Assembly (NCBI RefSeq): GCF_002914525.1
Contig: NZ_LODW01000093.1
Span: forward strand, 186,001-250,000
DNA length: 64,000 nucleotides
Origin: Rhizobium hidalgonense
GTDB taxonomy: Bacteria; Pseudomonadota; Alphaproteobacteria; Rhizobiales; Rhizobiaceae
Direction of reading: 5' to 3'
Below, piece after piece: positions 43,011 to 52,180 of the stretch. Position 1 is the stretch's first letter. Every line of letters begins with the position of its first letter. The notes under the pieces were generated by a model that was not told where the DNA came from, searched no databases, and saw only the letters and a program-made list of their open reading frames with translations. A program made the position numbers and the translations under genes.

Positions 43011-43259
43011 CTAGCGCCGCACCAGCCGCGCAAGAAATATCAGCAGGCAGGCGCCAAGGAAACCCGTCACGAAGTAACCGAGCCTGCCGCCGACCAAGGC
43101 GAGGTGAAACTGCGCGAGGATGGCGCTTGCAACAACCGAGCCGACGATGCCGAGCACGATGTTCAGAAAAATCCCGTACCGCGCTTCCATCAGCTTGCCG
43201 GCCAGCCAGCCCGCAAGTCCGCCGATGATGATTGCCGAAATCCAGCCTACGCCTTCCAT
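43011..43259 (-). CDS. GlsB/YeaQ/YmgE family membrane protein
   Basis: Protein of 82 residues with three hydrophobic segments. WISAIIIGGLAGWLAGKLME, GIFLNIVLGIVGSVVASAIL and LGYFVTGFLGACLLIFLARL are the pattern of this transglycosylase-associated, stress-linked family. The ATG at 43259 gives the usual start; the frame extends six codons further. A related protein follows directly upstream (43297-43551). Function in rhizobia is unknown. Confidence 0.88.
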   Translation of the reverse strand: MEGVGWISAIIIGGLAGWLAGKLMEARYGIFLNIVLGIVGSVVASAILAQFHLALVGGRLGYFVTGFLGACLLIFLARLVRR

Positions 43260-43296
43260 GCCTGCCCCTACCCTCAACTTGCCCTTCAGTTGCGCC

Positions 43297-43551
43297 TCAA
43301 GCGACCGCCCTGGCGATCAGCACCACGATAATGGCGCCGACCGTGGCGTGGATGATCTGCACGACCAGCGCGTTGTCAATGCCCAGTGATATGCCGAGCG
43401 CGCTGAACAGATAACCGCCGACGAAGGCGCCGATGATGCCGCTGAGCAGGCATCTGATCAAGCCGCCGCCACCGACGACCAGACTGGCGAGGAAGCCTGC
43501 AACCAGGCCAATCAGCAAAAACACCAGCAACGCCTGCGTCTCCATAGACAT
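43297..43551 (-). CDS. GlsB/YeaQ/YmgE-like membrane protein (second copy)
   Basis: Protein of 84 residues with three helices: LLVFLLIGLVAGFLASLVVGG, LLSGIIGAFVGGYLFSALG and VVQIIHATVGAIIVVLIARAV. It belongs to the same group as its neighbour but is clearly diverged from it, so this is an old duplication or pair rather than a recent one. AAAGGA precedes the ATG at 43551. The two probably share a transcript; role unknown. Confidence 0.86.
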   Translation of the reverse strand: MSMETQALLVFLLIGLVAGFLASLVVGGGGLIRCLLSGIIGAFVGGYLFSALGISLGIDNALVVQIIHATVGAIIVVLIARAVA

Positions 43552-43649
43552 GATGATTTCCTTTCGTTTTTTCCAGCCCCCAGGGATGACCTAGGCCATC
43601 CTGAAGGACGGCTTCGCCGCCTCGGGATAGAGGGCAGCCGTGGAAATTA

Positions 43650-45095
43650 TCAAGCGTTCAGGACGCGGCCATAGGCATCGAGCACCGCTTCCTTCATCGT
43701 TTCCGAGACGGTGGGATGCGGGAAGATGGTGTGCATCAGCTCTTCTTCGGTCGTTTCGAGGTTCATCGCGACGACGAAGCCCTGGATAAGCTCTGTGACC
43801 TCCGCACCGACCATATGGGCGCCGAGCAGCTCGCCGGTCTTCTTATCGAAGATCACTTTCACCATTCCCTGGTCTTCGCCGAGCGCGATCGCCTTGCCGT
43901 TCGCCGCAAAGGAGAACCGGCCGACACGGATGTCGCGGCCCAGTTCCTTGGCCTTGGCTTCGGTCAGGCCGACGGAGGCGACCTGCGGATTGCAATAGGT
44001 GCAGCCGGGAACTTTGCCCTTGTCTGTCGGATGAACATTCGGCAGGCCGGCGATCTTTTCGACGCAGACGACGCCCTCATGCTCGGCCTTGTGGGCCAGC
44101 ATCGGCGGGCCGGCGACGTCGCCGATCGCATAGATGCCGGCGACATTGGTCTTGCCGTAACCATCGGCGACGACGCAGCCGCGATCGGTCTTGATGCCAA
44201 GCGCCTCGAGGCCGAGGTTTTCGATGTTGCCCTGAACGCCGACGGCCGAAATCATCCGGTCGGCGATGATCTGCTGGACTTTGCCATCTGACGTCTCGAC
44301 ATGAGCGGTGATGCTATTGGCACCCTTCTCGACCTTGGTGACCTTGGCGCTGGTGAAGATCTTGAGGCCGCGCTTCTCCAGCTGTTTGCGCGCGATGGCG
44401 GTGATTTCGGCATCCTCGACCGGCATGATGGTCGGCATGACTTCCACAACCGTGACGTCGACGCCCATCGAGCGGTAGAAGCTTGCGAATTCGATGCCGA
44501 TCGCGCCGGAGCCCATGACGATCAGCGACTTCGGCAGCGCATCCGGCTTCAGCGCCTCGAAATAGGTCCAGATCAGCTTGCCGTCGGGCTCGATGCCGGG
44601 CAGTGCGCGCGGGCGGGCGCCGGTGGCGATGATGATGTGTTTGGCGCTATAGGTGCCCTCGCCCTTGACGTTCTTCGGCAGCGGGTGCTGCGGCTCGACG
44701 ACGGGCTTCGACGATTTGCCGACGACGATCTCGCCTGGCTTGGTGATTTTTGCTTCGCCCCAGATGATGTCGATCTTGTTCTTCTTCATCAGGAAGCCGA
44801 CGCCGGCATTGAGGCGGGCGGAGACGGCGCGCGAGCGGCCGACGACGGCCTTGGCATCCGGCTTGACCGTGCCGTCGAGAACAAGGCCGAAATCCTTGAA
44901 GTGATTGGCGTGATCCAGCACCTCGGCCGAGCGCAGCAGCGCCTTTGTCGGGATGCAGCCCCAGTTCAGGCAGATGCCGCCCATATGCTCGCGCTCGACG
45001 ATCGCCGTCTTGAGGCCGAGTTGAGCGGCGCGGATGGCGGCGACATAGCCGCCGGGACCGGAGCCGATGATGATGACGTCGTAGGATTCAGCCAT
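43650..45095 (-). CDS. lpdA: dihydrolipoyl dehydrogenase (E3)
   Basis: FAD flavoprotein of 481 residues that reoxidises the lipoyl groups of pyruvate dehydrogenase. VIIIGSGPGGYVAAIRAAQLG binds FAD; the redox disulfide is in GGICLNWGCIPTKALL; GSGAIGIEFASFYRSMGVDVTVVE binds NAD; AIGDVAGPPMLAHKAEHEG is the second FAD motif; HPTVSE near the end holds the catalytic His. It is the last member of the pdh cluster, separated from pdhC by an SGNH hydrolase and an acetyltransferase gene. Confidence 0.97.
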   Translation of the reverse strand: MAESYDVIIIGSGPGGYVAAIRAAQLGLKTAIVEREHMGGICLNWGCIPTKALLRSAEVLDHANHFKDFGLVLDGTVKPDAKAVVGRSRAVSARLNAGVGFLMKKNKIDIIWGEAKITKPGEIVVGKSSKPVVEPQHPLPKNVKGEGTYSAKHIIIATGARPRALPGIEPDGKLIWTYFEALKPDALPKSLIVMGSGAIGIEFASFYRSMGVDVTVVEVMPTIMPVEDAEITAIARKQLEKRGLKIFTSAKVTKVEKGANSITAHVETSDGKVQQIIADRMISAVGVQGNIENLGLEALGIKTDRGCVVADGYGKTNVAGIYAIGDVAGPPMLAHKAEHEGVVCVEKIAGLPNVHPTDKGKVPGCTYCNPQVASVGLTEAKAKELGRDIRVGRFSFAANGKAIALGEDQGMVKVIFDKKTGELLGAHMVGAEVTELIQGFVVAMNLETTEEELMHTIFPHPTVSETMKEAVLDAYGRVLNA

Positions 45096-45113
45096 GTGTT
45101 TCCTGCCCTTTTG

Positions 45114-45695
45114 TTACGCTGCGCTGCGGGTCATGAGCACCCACGCGTGTCTCTTGCTGTTTTCGAAGAGCGGCACGGCATTGGCGCGCGCAGCCTCCAG
45201 GAATCCGTTTCTTCCATAAAGCGACAGAGCCGCCTCGTTATCACTTGCGGTAATGAGACTGACGGGGCGGCAATCCGCCCTTTCGATCTGATCGTCCAGC
45301 AGCCTCCGCCCGATGCCGATGCCGCGCAGATGGCGATAAACGCCGAGACTGCCTATGAACCAGCTTCCCACAACCGTTTTCTGCAAGGCGAGCATCGGCG
45401 CGGTCGCCGGAATCGTCGCCTCGATATTGCCTATCCTCTCGTCGAGCGCATGGCCGATCGCCACACCTGCGACCTCGCCATAGGCCTCGGCGATGACGGA
45501 ATCCCGCCAGCCGCCGACAGCCTCCTCTTCGCTCATCTTCAACCGGCCCCGCTCCAGCGGCGTGTCGCTGACGCCATTCGCCACATCGGCGAACCAGAGC
45601 CAGGAGGCAAAACCGTGCGAAGCAATATCCGCCAGGATCGCCAGCTCCGAGGCATCCCGCCGTGAGGCCTGCCGCAGCGCGATGAAGGCGGCCAT
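45114..45695 (-). CDS. GNAT family N-acetyltransferase
   Basis: Acetyl-CoA-dependent acetyltransferase of 193 residues. The CoA-binding motif A reads SLGVYRHLRGIGIGRRLLDD (near residues 118-137); the strand before it (GSWFIG) and the later SLYGRNGFLEAARAN fit the GNAT fold. The acceptor is unknown. Its ATG at 45695 abuts the stop of the SGNH gene with no gap, so the pair is translated from one mRNA inside the pdh gene cluster. Alternatively it could act on a small molecule or on a protein N-terminus. Confidence 0.85.
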   Translation of the reverse strand: MAAFIALRQASRRDASELAILADIASHGFASWLWFADVANGVSDTPLERGRLKMSEEEAVGGWRDSVIAEAYGEVAGVAIGHALDERIGNIEATIPATAPMLALQKTVVGSWFIGSLGVYRHLRGIGIGRRLLDDQIERADCRPVSLITASDNEAALSLYGRNGFLEAARANAVPLFENSKRHAWVLMTRSAA

Positions 45696-46337
45696 TCAGA
45701 TCCCCAGCATCATCCGCACGATCGATTCCAGCCCGCGCCCGAGCGCCCGCGTATTCTCCGCATCGAGATGAATGCCGTCGATCGGCGTGGTCCTGGCGAC
45801 GGAATTGCCGTCGAAGAAGCCGCAGCCGAGTTCGTCGGCAAGATCGCGATAAAGCGTTGCAAGCTTTGCCGATTCCTCGATGCCGCCGGGAAAGGATGCG
45901 GCGAAGGGAACGTTGCCCGTCGCGCAGATCGCCGGCGGCGCCACGATCAGGATCTCCGGTCCATCGAATTCGAAGGGCCAGGCATGATTGCGGATCAGCC
46001 GCACGAGGCGGCTGATGCCCTGGCAGGCGGCAAAGGCGGAACCGGCAACGACCGGCTTCATGTCGTTGGTGCCGAGCAGGAGGATGACGAGATCCAGCGG
46101 CGCATGCGTCTGCAGGATTGTCGGCAGGACGCGCGCACCGTTGCGGTCGCAATCGGCGAGGTGGTCGTCGAAAGCGGTCGTGCGACCGTTCAGGCCTTCA
46201 GCGATGACACGCGCCTCGCTGCCGAGCGCTGCCTGAAGCACGCTCGGCCAGCGATTCTTGTACTCATGACGGCCGATCGTCTCGGCGTCATAACCCCAGG
46301 TCAGCGAGTCGCCATAGCAAAGAACGGTCTTGCTCAT
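45696..46337 (-). CDS. SGNH/GDSL hydrolase (arylesterase-like)
   Basis: Esterase-type hydrolase of 213 residues, probably cytoplasmic (no signal peptide). Block I GDSLTWGYD holds the catalytic Ser; block III is LLGTNDMK; block V IDGIHLDAENTRAL holds the Asp and His. The protein resembles rhizobial arylesterases and acyl-CoA thioesterase I-like enzymes. GGAGG precedes the ATG at 46337. It lies 19 bases after pdhC and directly before the GNAT gene, a placement I recall from Sinorhizobium too. Confidence 0.9.
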   Translation of the reverse strand: MSKTVLCYGDSLTWGYDAETIGRHEYKNRWPSVLQAALGSEARVIAEGLNGRTTAFDDHLADCDRNGARVLPTILQTHAPLDLVILLLGTNDMKPVVAGSAFAACQGISRLVRLIRNHAWPFEFDGPEILIVAPPAICATGNVPFAASFPGGIEESAKLATLYRDLADELGCGFFDGNSVARTTPIDGIHLDAENTRALGRGLESIVRMMLGI

Positions 46338-46356
46338 TTCCGCCTCCGTTTTGCTA

Positions 46357-47700
46357 TCAGACAAGCATGCCCATCGGGTTTTCGATGTAGCCCTTGAAGG
46401 CCTGGAGCAGCTCGGCGCCGAGCGCGCCATCGACGCAGCGATGGTCGGTCGACAGCGTCACCGACATCACGGTGGCGATCGCCATTTCGCCGCCCTTGAC
46501 GACGACCCGCTGCTCGCCGGCGCCGACCGCGAGGATCGTCGCATGCGGCGGGTTGACGACGGCGGCGAAGTTCTTGACGCCCATCATGCCCATGTTGGAG
46601 ACCGAGCTGGTGCCGCCCTGATACTCCTCGGGCTTCAGCTTGCGGTCCTTGGCGCGCTTGCCGAGATCGCGCATCTCGTTGGAGATGACCGACAGCGTCT
46701 TCTGCTCGGCCTTGCGGATGATCGGTGTGATCAGGCCGCCGGGGATCGAGACTGCGACGCCGACATCGGCGTGCTTGTGCTTGACCATGTTGTTGTCGGT
46801 CCATGACACGTTGGCGTCGGGCACGTCGCGCAGCGCCAGCGCCATGGCCTTGATGACCATGTCGTTGACCGAAAGCTTGTAGGCCGGGGCATTGTCCTTG
46901 CGCGGCGCCGCATCGTTGAGTTGGGCGCGTAGCGCCATCAGAGCATCGAGCTCGCAATCGACGCTGACGTAGAAATGCGGGATCGTCTGCTTGGATTCGA
47001 CCAGGCGCCTGGCGATCGTCTTGCGCATGCCGTCATGCGGCACGAGCTCGTAGGAGCCCGGCTCGAAGAGCTTCAGCACGGCTTCCTCGGAAGCGCCCTT
47101 CGGCGCTGCGGCCGGAGCCGGAGCGGCGGCAGCCTGCGGCGCGGCAGCGGCCGGTGCGGGCGCGGCCTTGGCACCACCGCCGGCAACGGCAGCTTCGACG
47201 TCGCTCTTGACGACGCGGCCATGCGGACCGGAGCCGGCGACACCAGAAAGGTCGATACCGGCTTCCTTGGCCAGACGGCGGGCGAGCGGTGAAGAGAAGG
47301 TGCGGTTGCCATCGGCTGAAACCGACGCGGCTGCAGCGGCAGGAGCCGGTGCAGCCTCAGCCTTCGCCGGTGCAGCCTCGGCCTTAGGCACGGGGGCGGC
47401 CTCGGCCTTTGCCGGAGCGGCGGAAGCCGCGCCGCTTGCGGCAGCGGCGACATCTTCGCCATCGGCGGCGAGAACGGCGATCAGCGCATTGACCTTGACA
47501 CCTTCGGTGCCGGCGGCAACGACGAGCTTGGCGACCGTGCCTTCATCGACGGCTTCGACTTCCATCGTCGCCTTGTCGGTCTCGATCTCGGCGATCACAT
47601 CGCCAGACTTGACCGTGTCGCCTTCCTTGACCAGCCACTTGGAAAGATTGCCTTCTTCCATGGTCGGAGAGAGGGCGGGCATCGTGATATTGATCGGCAT
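46357..47700 (-). CDS. pdhC: pyruvate dehydrogenase E2, dihydrolipoyl acetyltransferase
   Basis: Core subunit of 447 residues. One lipoyl domain (residues 1-80; lipoyl-Lys in EIETDKATMEVEA) is followed by a long Ala/Pro/Lys linker, a peripheral-subunit-binding domain (SPLARRLAKEAGIDLSGVAGSGPHGRV near 140-175) and the catalytic domain with DHRCVDGALGAELL near the end. Its lipoyl group is made by LipA encoded nearby. pdhC follows pdhB after 15 bases on the same strand. Confidence 0.97.
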   Translation of the reverse strand: MPINITMPALSPTMEEGNLSKWLVKEGDTVKSGDVIAEIETDKATMEVEAVDEGTVAKLVVAAGTEGVKVNALIAVLAADGEDVAAAASGAASAAPAKAEAAPVPKAEAAPAKAEAAPAPAAAAASVSADGNRTFSSPLARRLAKEAGIDLSGVAGSGPHGRVVKSDVEAAVAGGGAKAAPAPAAAAPQAAAAPAPAAAPKGASEEAVLKLFEPGSYELVPHDGMRKTIARRLVESKQTIPHFYVSVDCELDALMALRAQLNDAAPRKDNAPAYKLSVNDMVIKAMALALRDVPDANVSWTDNNMVKHKHADVGVAVSIPGGLITPIIRKAEQKTLSVISNEMRDLGKRAKDRKLKPEEYQGGTSSVSNMGMMGVKNFAAVVNPPHATILAVGAGEQRVVVKGGEMAIATVMSVTLSTDHRCVDGALGAELLQAFKGYIENPMGMLV

Positions 47701-47715
47701 CGAAATACCCTCCCC

Positions 47716-49101
47716 TTATTTGTAGCAAACAGCCTTCACCGCATCGACGACTTCGCCGACGTTCGGAAGCGCCAGCTTTTCGAGATTGGCGGCATAAGGC
47801 ATCGGCACATCCTTGCCGGCGATCGTCAGCACCGGCGCATCGAGATAGTCGAAGGCCTGCTGCATGACGCGGGTGGCGATTTCAGTGCCGACGGAGGACT
47901 GCGGATAACCTTCCTCGACGGTGACCAGACGGCCGGTCTTCTTGACTGATTCGATGACCGTTGGAAGGTCCATCGGGCGGATGGTGCGAAGGTCGATCAG
48001 TTCGACGTCGATGCTGAGCTTCTCCAGTTCGGCAACCGCCTTCGTCGCATAGGTCATGCCGATGCCGAAGGAGACGACTGTGACGTCCTTGCCCGGACGA
48101 TGGATGCGGGCCTTGCCGATCGGCAGGACGAAATTGTCGAGCTTCGGCACGTCGAAATGCTGGCCGTAGAGAATTTCGTTTTCGAGGAAAATGACCGGAT
48201 TCGGATCGCGGATCGCCGCCTTCAGCAGGCCCTTGGCGTCGGACGCCGTGTAGGGCATGACGACCTTCAGACCGGGAATGGCGCTATACCAGGCAGCATA
48301 GTCCTGGCTGTGCTGAGCGCCGACGCGGGCAGCAGCACCGTTCGGTCCGCGGAAGACGATCGGAGCGCCCATCTGGCCGCCGGACATATAGAGCGTCTTG
48401 GCGGCCGAGTTGATGATGTGGTCGATCGCCTGCATGGCGAAGTTGAAGGTCATGAATTCGACGATCGGACGCAGGCCGGCCATAGCAGCACCGACGCCGA
48501 CGCCGGCAAAGCCGTGCTCGGTGATCGGCGTATCGATGACACGACGGGCTCCGAATTCCTGCAGCAGGCCCTGGGTGACCTTGTAGGCGCCCTGATATTC
48601 GGCGACTTCCTCGCCCATGACGAAGACGTCGTCGCTGGCGCGCATTTCTTCGGCCATGGCGTCGCGCAGCGCTTCGCGCACCGTCATCGATACCATTTCG
48701 GTGCCGGCCGGGATTTCCGGATCGTTCGGAACGACGGCCTTCGGCTCGGCCGGAAGCGGCGCGGAAGCGGAGCCGGTATTGGTCGGCTTCTCTTCCTGGG
48801 CAACCTGCGGAGCGGCGGCTGCAGCCGGTTTGGCGGCGGAGATATCCGCGGCTGATTCGCCCTCCTGCAGCAGCACGGCGATCTTGGTGTTGACCTTGAC
48901 GCCTTCGGTGCCGGCATCGACGAGCAGCTTGCCGATGACGCCTTCGTCGACGGCTTCGACTTCCATCGTCGCCTTGTCGGTTTCGATTTCGGCAATCACG
49001 TCGCCAGAAGTGACCTTGTCACCTTCCTGCTTCAGCCATTTGGACAGCGTGCCTTCTTCCATCGTCGGAGAGAGGGCGGGCATGAGGATATCGATAGGCA
49101 T
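47716..49101 (-). CDS. pdhB: pyruvate dehydrogenase E1 beta with N-terminal lipoyl domain
   Basis: E1 beta of 461 residues. An extra lipoyl domain (residues 1-80; EIETDKATMEVEAVDEG) and an Ala/Pro linker precede the transketolase-like beta chain (MTVREALRDAMAEEMR, EFGARRVIDTPITEHGFAG, then the C-terminal PYPQ-like EGYPQSSVG). A lipoyl domain on E1 beta is known in rhizobia and some other alphaproteobacteria but absent from the enterobacterial enzyme. It lies between pdhA and pdhC, 15 bases from each. Confidence 0.96.
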   Translation of the reverse strand: MPIDILMPALSPTMEEGTLSKWLKQEGDKVTSGDVIAEIETDKATMEVEAVDEGVIGKLLVDAGTEGVKVNTKIAVLLQEGESAADISAAKPAAAAAPQVAQEEKPTNTGSASAPLPAEPKAVVPNDPEIPAGTEMVSMTVREALRDAMAEEMRASDDVFVMGEEVAEYQGAYKVTQGLLQEFGARRVIDTPITEHGFAGVGVGAAMAGLRPIVEFMTFNFAMQAIDHIINSAAKTLYMSGGQMGAPIVFRGPNGAAARVGAQHSQDYAAWYSAIPGLKVVMPYTASDAKGLLKAAIRDPNPVIFLENEILYGQHFDVPKLDNFVLPIGKARIHRPGKDVTVVSFGIGMTYATKAVAELEKLSIDVELIDLRTIRPMDLPTVIESVKKTGRLVTVEEGYPQSSVGTEIATRVMQQAFDYLDAPVLTIAGKDVPMPYAANLEKLALPNVGEVVDAVKAVCYK

Positions 49102-49116
49102 GGGTTCCCTCCCCGA

Positions 49117-50163
49117 TTAGAGCAGAATGTCGGTATAGAGCTCGGATGCATCCGGCTCCGGATCGGCCTGGGCGAAGTCGGCGCTGTCGGCGACGATGTC
49201 GCGGACATCCTTGTCGATCGCCTTCAAATCGTCTTCGGAGGCCCAGCCCTTTTCGATGAGGCGTGCCTTCACCTGTTCGATCGGGTCCTGCTCGGAGCGC
49301 ATCTTCTGCACCTCCTCCTTGGAGCGATACTTCGCCGGATCGGACATGGAGTGGCCGCGATAGCGATAGGTCAGCATTTCGAGGATGATCGGGCCCTTGC
49401 CGGAGCGGCAATGTTCGAGCGCCTCGTCGGCCGCCGCTTTGACGGCGCGAACATCCATGCCGTCGACCTGGATGCCGGGGATGCCGAAGCCGGATCCGCG
49501 CAGCGAGTAGTTCGACTGAGCCGTCGCGCGGGCGGTCGAGGTGCCCATGGCGTAACGGTTGTTTTCGACAATATAGACAATCGGCAGCTTCCAAAGAGCG
49601 GCCATGTTGAAGCTCTCGTAGACCTGGCCCTGATTGGCGGCGCCGTCGCCGAAATAGGCGATCGAGACATTTCCGTTGCCGCGGTAGTGGTTTGCAAAGG
49701 CAAGGCCCGTTCCGAGCGAAACCTGGGCACCGACGATGCCGTGGCCGCCGTAGAAATGTTTCTCTTTCGAGAACATGTGCATCGAGCCGCCCTTCCCGTG
49801 GGAATAGCCGCTGCGGCGCCCGGTCAGTTCAGCCATGACGCCGCGTGCTTCCATGCCGGTCGCCAGCATATGGCCGTGGTCGCGATAGGCGGTGATAACC
49901 TGGTCGCCTTCCTTCTGCGCCATCTGCATGCCGACGACGACAGCTTCCTGACCGATGTAAAGGTGGCAAAAGCCGCCGATGAAGCCCATGCCGTAAAGCT
50001 GGCCGGCCTTCTCCTCGAAGCGGCGGATCAATAGCATCTCGCGATAGGCCTTGAGCTCTTCGTCGCGATCGAAGTCGGCTACGGGGCCTCCATTCGATGC
50101 TTTGGCTGCCGGTTTAGCTGCAGTCTTGCGGCTGGAAACGGTCGCGGTCTTTCGCGGCGCCAT
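49117..50163 (-). CDS. pdhA: pyruvate dehydrogenase E1 alpha
   Basis: Thiamine-diphosphate subunit of 348 residues that decarboxylates pyruvate. YREMLLIRRFEEKAGQLYGMGFIGGFCHLYIGQEA is the family start; the ThDP motif is GDGAANQGQVYESFNMAALWKLPIVYIVENNRYAMGT; the phosphorylation-loop-like YRYRGHSMSDP is present. An Ala/Lys-rich N-terminus of about 28 residues precedes the fold. It opens the pdhA-pdhB-pdhC unit; the 145-base gap upstream should hold its promoter. Confidence 0.97.
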   Translation of the reverse strand: MAPRKTATVSSRKTAAKPAAKASNGGPVADFDRDEELKAYREMLLIRRFEEKAGQLYGMGFIGGFCHLYIGQEAVVVGMQMAQKEGDQVITAYRDHGHMLATGMEARGVMAELTGRRSGYSHGKGGSMHMFSKEKHFYGGHGIVGAQVSLGTGLAFANHYRGNGNVSIAYFGDGAANQGQVYESFNMAALWKLPIVYIVENNRYAMGTSTARATAQSNYSLRGSGFGIPGIQVDGMDVRAVKAAADEALEHCRSGKGPIILEMLTYRYRGHSMSDPAKYRSKEEVQKMRSEQDPIEQVKARLIEKGWASEDDLKAIDKDVRDIVADSADFAQADPEPDASELYTDILL

Positions 50164-50308
50164 TCAACCCTCCCTATGGGTTTGTCGTTTCTCGGTGGCG
50201 CGTACCATAGGGAAGAAATATGACCACAGCAATGCCATAATTGCATGGCTCGTATTCGGCACTAAATTATTGGAAACACACGAGAAATTCCAATTAACTG
50301 AATTCCGG

Positions 50309-50629
50309 TTAATTGGAATAATGGTTGAATATGACGATCTCGTCCGCGCGCGACATATTGAGCTGATAGCGCGCTTTTTCGTCCAGCATATCCTTGTCGA
50401 GCGAGCCATCACTCAGCAGCGCGACCTGATTTTCAAGATGTTCGCGCTTTGCCTTCAAGATCGCAAGCTCTTTTTCACGCGCGAGACGCTGATGCTCGAA
50501 CGTTTCCGTTGCGCGCAGACCGTAATCGCCGTGAATGCAATGATAACCGAAATAGGAAAGGAAGGCGACCGTCATAGCCGGAATGACGAAGCGGCCGATC
50601 TTTCTCTTCTTATGATGCTTTGTCCACAT
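50309..50629 (-). CDS. septum formation initiator (FtsB/DivIC-like)
   Basis: Cell-division protein of 106 residues. A basic N-terminus (MWTKHHKKRKIG) leads into one helix (RFVIPAMTVAFLSYFGYHCI) and a coiled coil (EHQRLAREKELAILKAKREHLENQVALLSDG), followed by DEKARYQLNMSRADEIVIF, which matches FtsB/DivIC proteins. It probably joins FtsL and FtsQ at the division site. The position between eno and pdhA is conserved in rhizobia. The short C-terminus fits FtsB better than FtsL. Confidence 0.9.
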   Translation of the reverse strand: MWTKHHKKRKIGRFVIPAMTVAFLSYFGYHCIHGDYGLRATETFEHQRLAREKELAILKAKREHLENQVALLSDGSLDKDMLDEKARYQLNMSRADEIVIFNHYSN

Positions 50630-50713
50630 ACACGCATGCTCTTGAACGCATTACCAATTCGTTCAGCATAACGCGCAGAGATTAACCGTTCATTGACCGT
50701 AACCGCCGGCAAT

Positions 50714-50741
50714 AAAAAACCCGCGCCGGTGAGGCGCGGGT
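50714..50741 (-). terminator. intrinsic terminator of eno
   Basis: On the minus strand ACCCGCGCC and GGCGCGGGT form a nine-bp stem with a five-base loop, followed by a run of T (TTTTTATT). It lies just after the eno stop. Confidence 0.92.
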
Positions 50742-50764
50742 GAAGTCGTCGAAAGCAGATTCGA

Positions 50765-52039
50765 TCAGCCGCGGATGATCGAGCGGCCGGCATACTGAGC
50801 CTGCGGGCCGAGGCCCTCCTCGATGCGGATCAGCTGGTTGTACTTGGCAAGACGGTCGGAACGCGACAGCGAGCCGGTCTTGATCTGGCCGCAGTTGGTG
50901 GCGACTGCGAGGTCGGCGATGGTTGAATCTTCGGTCTCGCCGGAGCGGTGCGACATGACGGCGGTGTAGGCTGCCTTGTGCGCCGTGTTGACGGCGTCGA
51001 GAGTTTCCGTCAGCGAGCCGATCTGGTTGACCTTGACGAGGATCGAGTTGGCGACACCCATGCGGATGCCATCGCGAAGACGGGCGGAGTTGGTGACGAA
51101 GAGATCGTCGCCGACGAGCTGGGTCTTCTTGCCGGTCAGGTCGGTCAGCGTCTTCCAGCCGTCCCAATCGTCTTCGGCCATGCCGTCTTCGATCGAGATG
51201 ATCGGATACTTGGCGGCGAGTTCGGCGAGATATTCGGCCATGGCGCCAGATTCGAGCGTGCGGCCTTCCCCTTCGAGAACGTATTTGCCGTCCTTGAAGA
51301 ACTCGGTCGAGGCGCAATCGAGGCCGAGGTAGATGTCCTCGCCCGGCTTATAGCCGGCTTTCTCGACCGACTTCATGATGAAGTCGAGGGCTTCCGAAGC
51401 GCTCTTCAGGCCCGGTGCGAAACCGCCTTCGTCGCCGACATTGGTGTTGTGGCCCTGGGCGGCGAGTTCCTTGCGCAGCGTATGGAAGACTTCCGAGCCC
51501 ATGCGCACGGCTTCAGCAATGGTGTCGGCGCCGACCGGAAGGATCATGAATTCCTGGAAATCGATCGGGTTGTCGGCATGGGCGCCGCCGTTGATGATGT
51601 TCATCATCGGCACCGGCAGGAGGCTGGCGGAAGCGCCACCGACATACCGATAGAGCGGCAGGCCGGAGGCCTGGGCGGCAGCCTTGGCGACGGCGAGCGA
51701 GACGCCGAGAATGGCGTTGGCGCCGAGGCGCGACTTGTTCGGCGTGCCGTCCAGCTCGATCATGATGTTGTCGATCTGGATCTGGTTTTCGGCGTCGATG
51801 CCGCCGATTGCGTCGAAGATCTCGGTATTGGCGGCATCGACCGCCTTCTGGACGCCCTTGCCGAGGTAGCGCTTGCCGCCGTCGCGCAGCTCGACCGCCT
51901 CATGCGCGCCGGTGGAAGCGCCCGAGGGAACGGCCGCGCGGCCCATGTTGCCGTCTTCGAGATAGACATCGACTTCGACGGTGGGGTTACCACGGCTATC
52001 GAGAATCTCGCGGGCGATAATATCGGTGATTGCAGTCAT
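50765..52039 (-). CDS. eno: enolase
   Basis: Glycolytic enzyme of 424 residues converting 2-phosphoglycerate to phosphoenolpyruvate. AREILDSRGNPTVEVDV at the start, GGAHADNPIDFQEFMILPVGA, the Mg-binding EDGMAEDDWDGW, the catalytic Lys in LVGDDLFVTN and SHRSGETEDSTIADLAVA are all intact. It is a single-copy housekeeping gene with its own terminator; kdsA lies further downstream on the same strand order, 141 bases upstream of its ATG. Confidence 0.98.
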   Translation of the reverse strand: MTAITDIIAREILDSRGNPTVEVDVYLEDGNMGRAAVPSGASTGAHEAVELRDGGKRYLGKGVQKAVDAANTEIFDAIGGIDAENQIQIDNIMIELDGTPNKSRLGANAILGVSLAVAKAAAQASGLPLYRYVGGASASLLPVPMMNIINGGAHADNPIDFQEFMILPVGADTIAEAVRMGSEVFHTLRKELAAQGHNTNVGDEGGFAPGLKSASEALDFIMKSVEKAGYKPGEDIYLGLDCASTEFFKDGKYVLEGEGRTLESGAMAEYLAELAAKYPIISIEDGMAEDDWDGWKTLTDLTGKKTQLVGDDLFVTNSARLRDGIRMGVANSILVKVNQIGSLTETLDAVNTAHKAAYTAVMSHRSGETEDSTIADLAVATNCGQIKTGSLSRSDRLAKYNQLIRIEEGLGPQAQYAGRSIIRG

Positions 52040-52180
52040 GGGTTCTTCCTGCTCGGTGGGTGATCAATCATTCGAAGCCTGTCATAATCGAAGGCGGGCA
52101 AATTACAATGGCGCATTGCGACGCCATCGACCTGCGTGTCTGATCGTCGCTATAGCACGAACATGTCAGGCTTTTGACTG

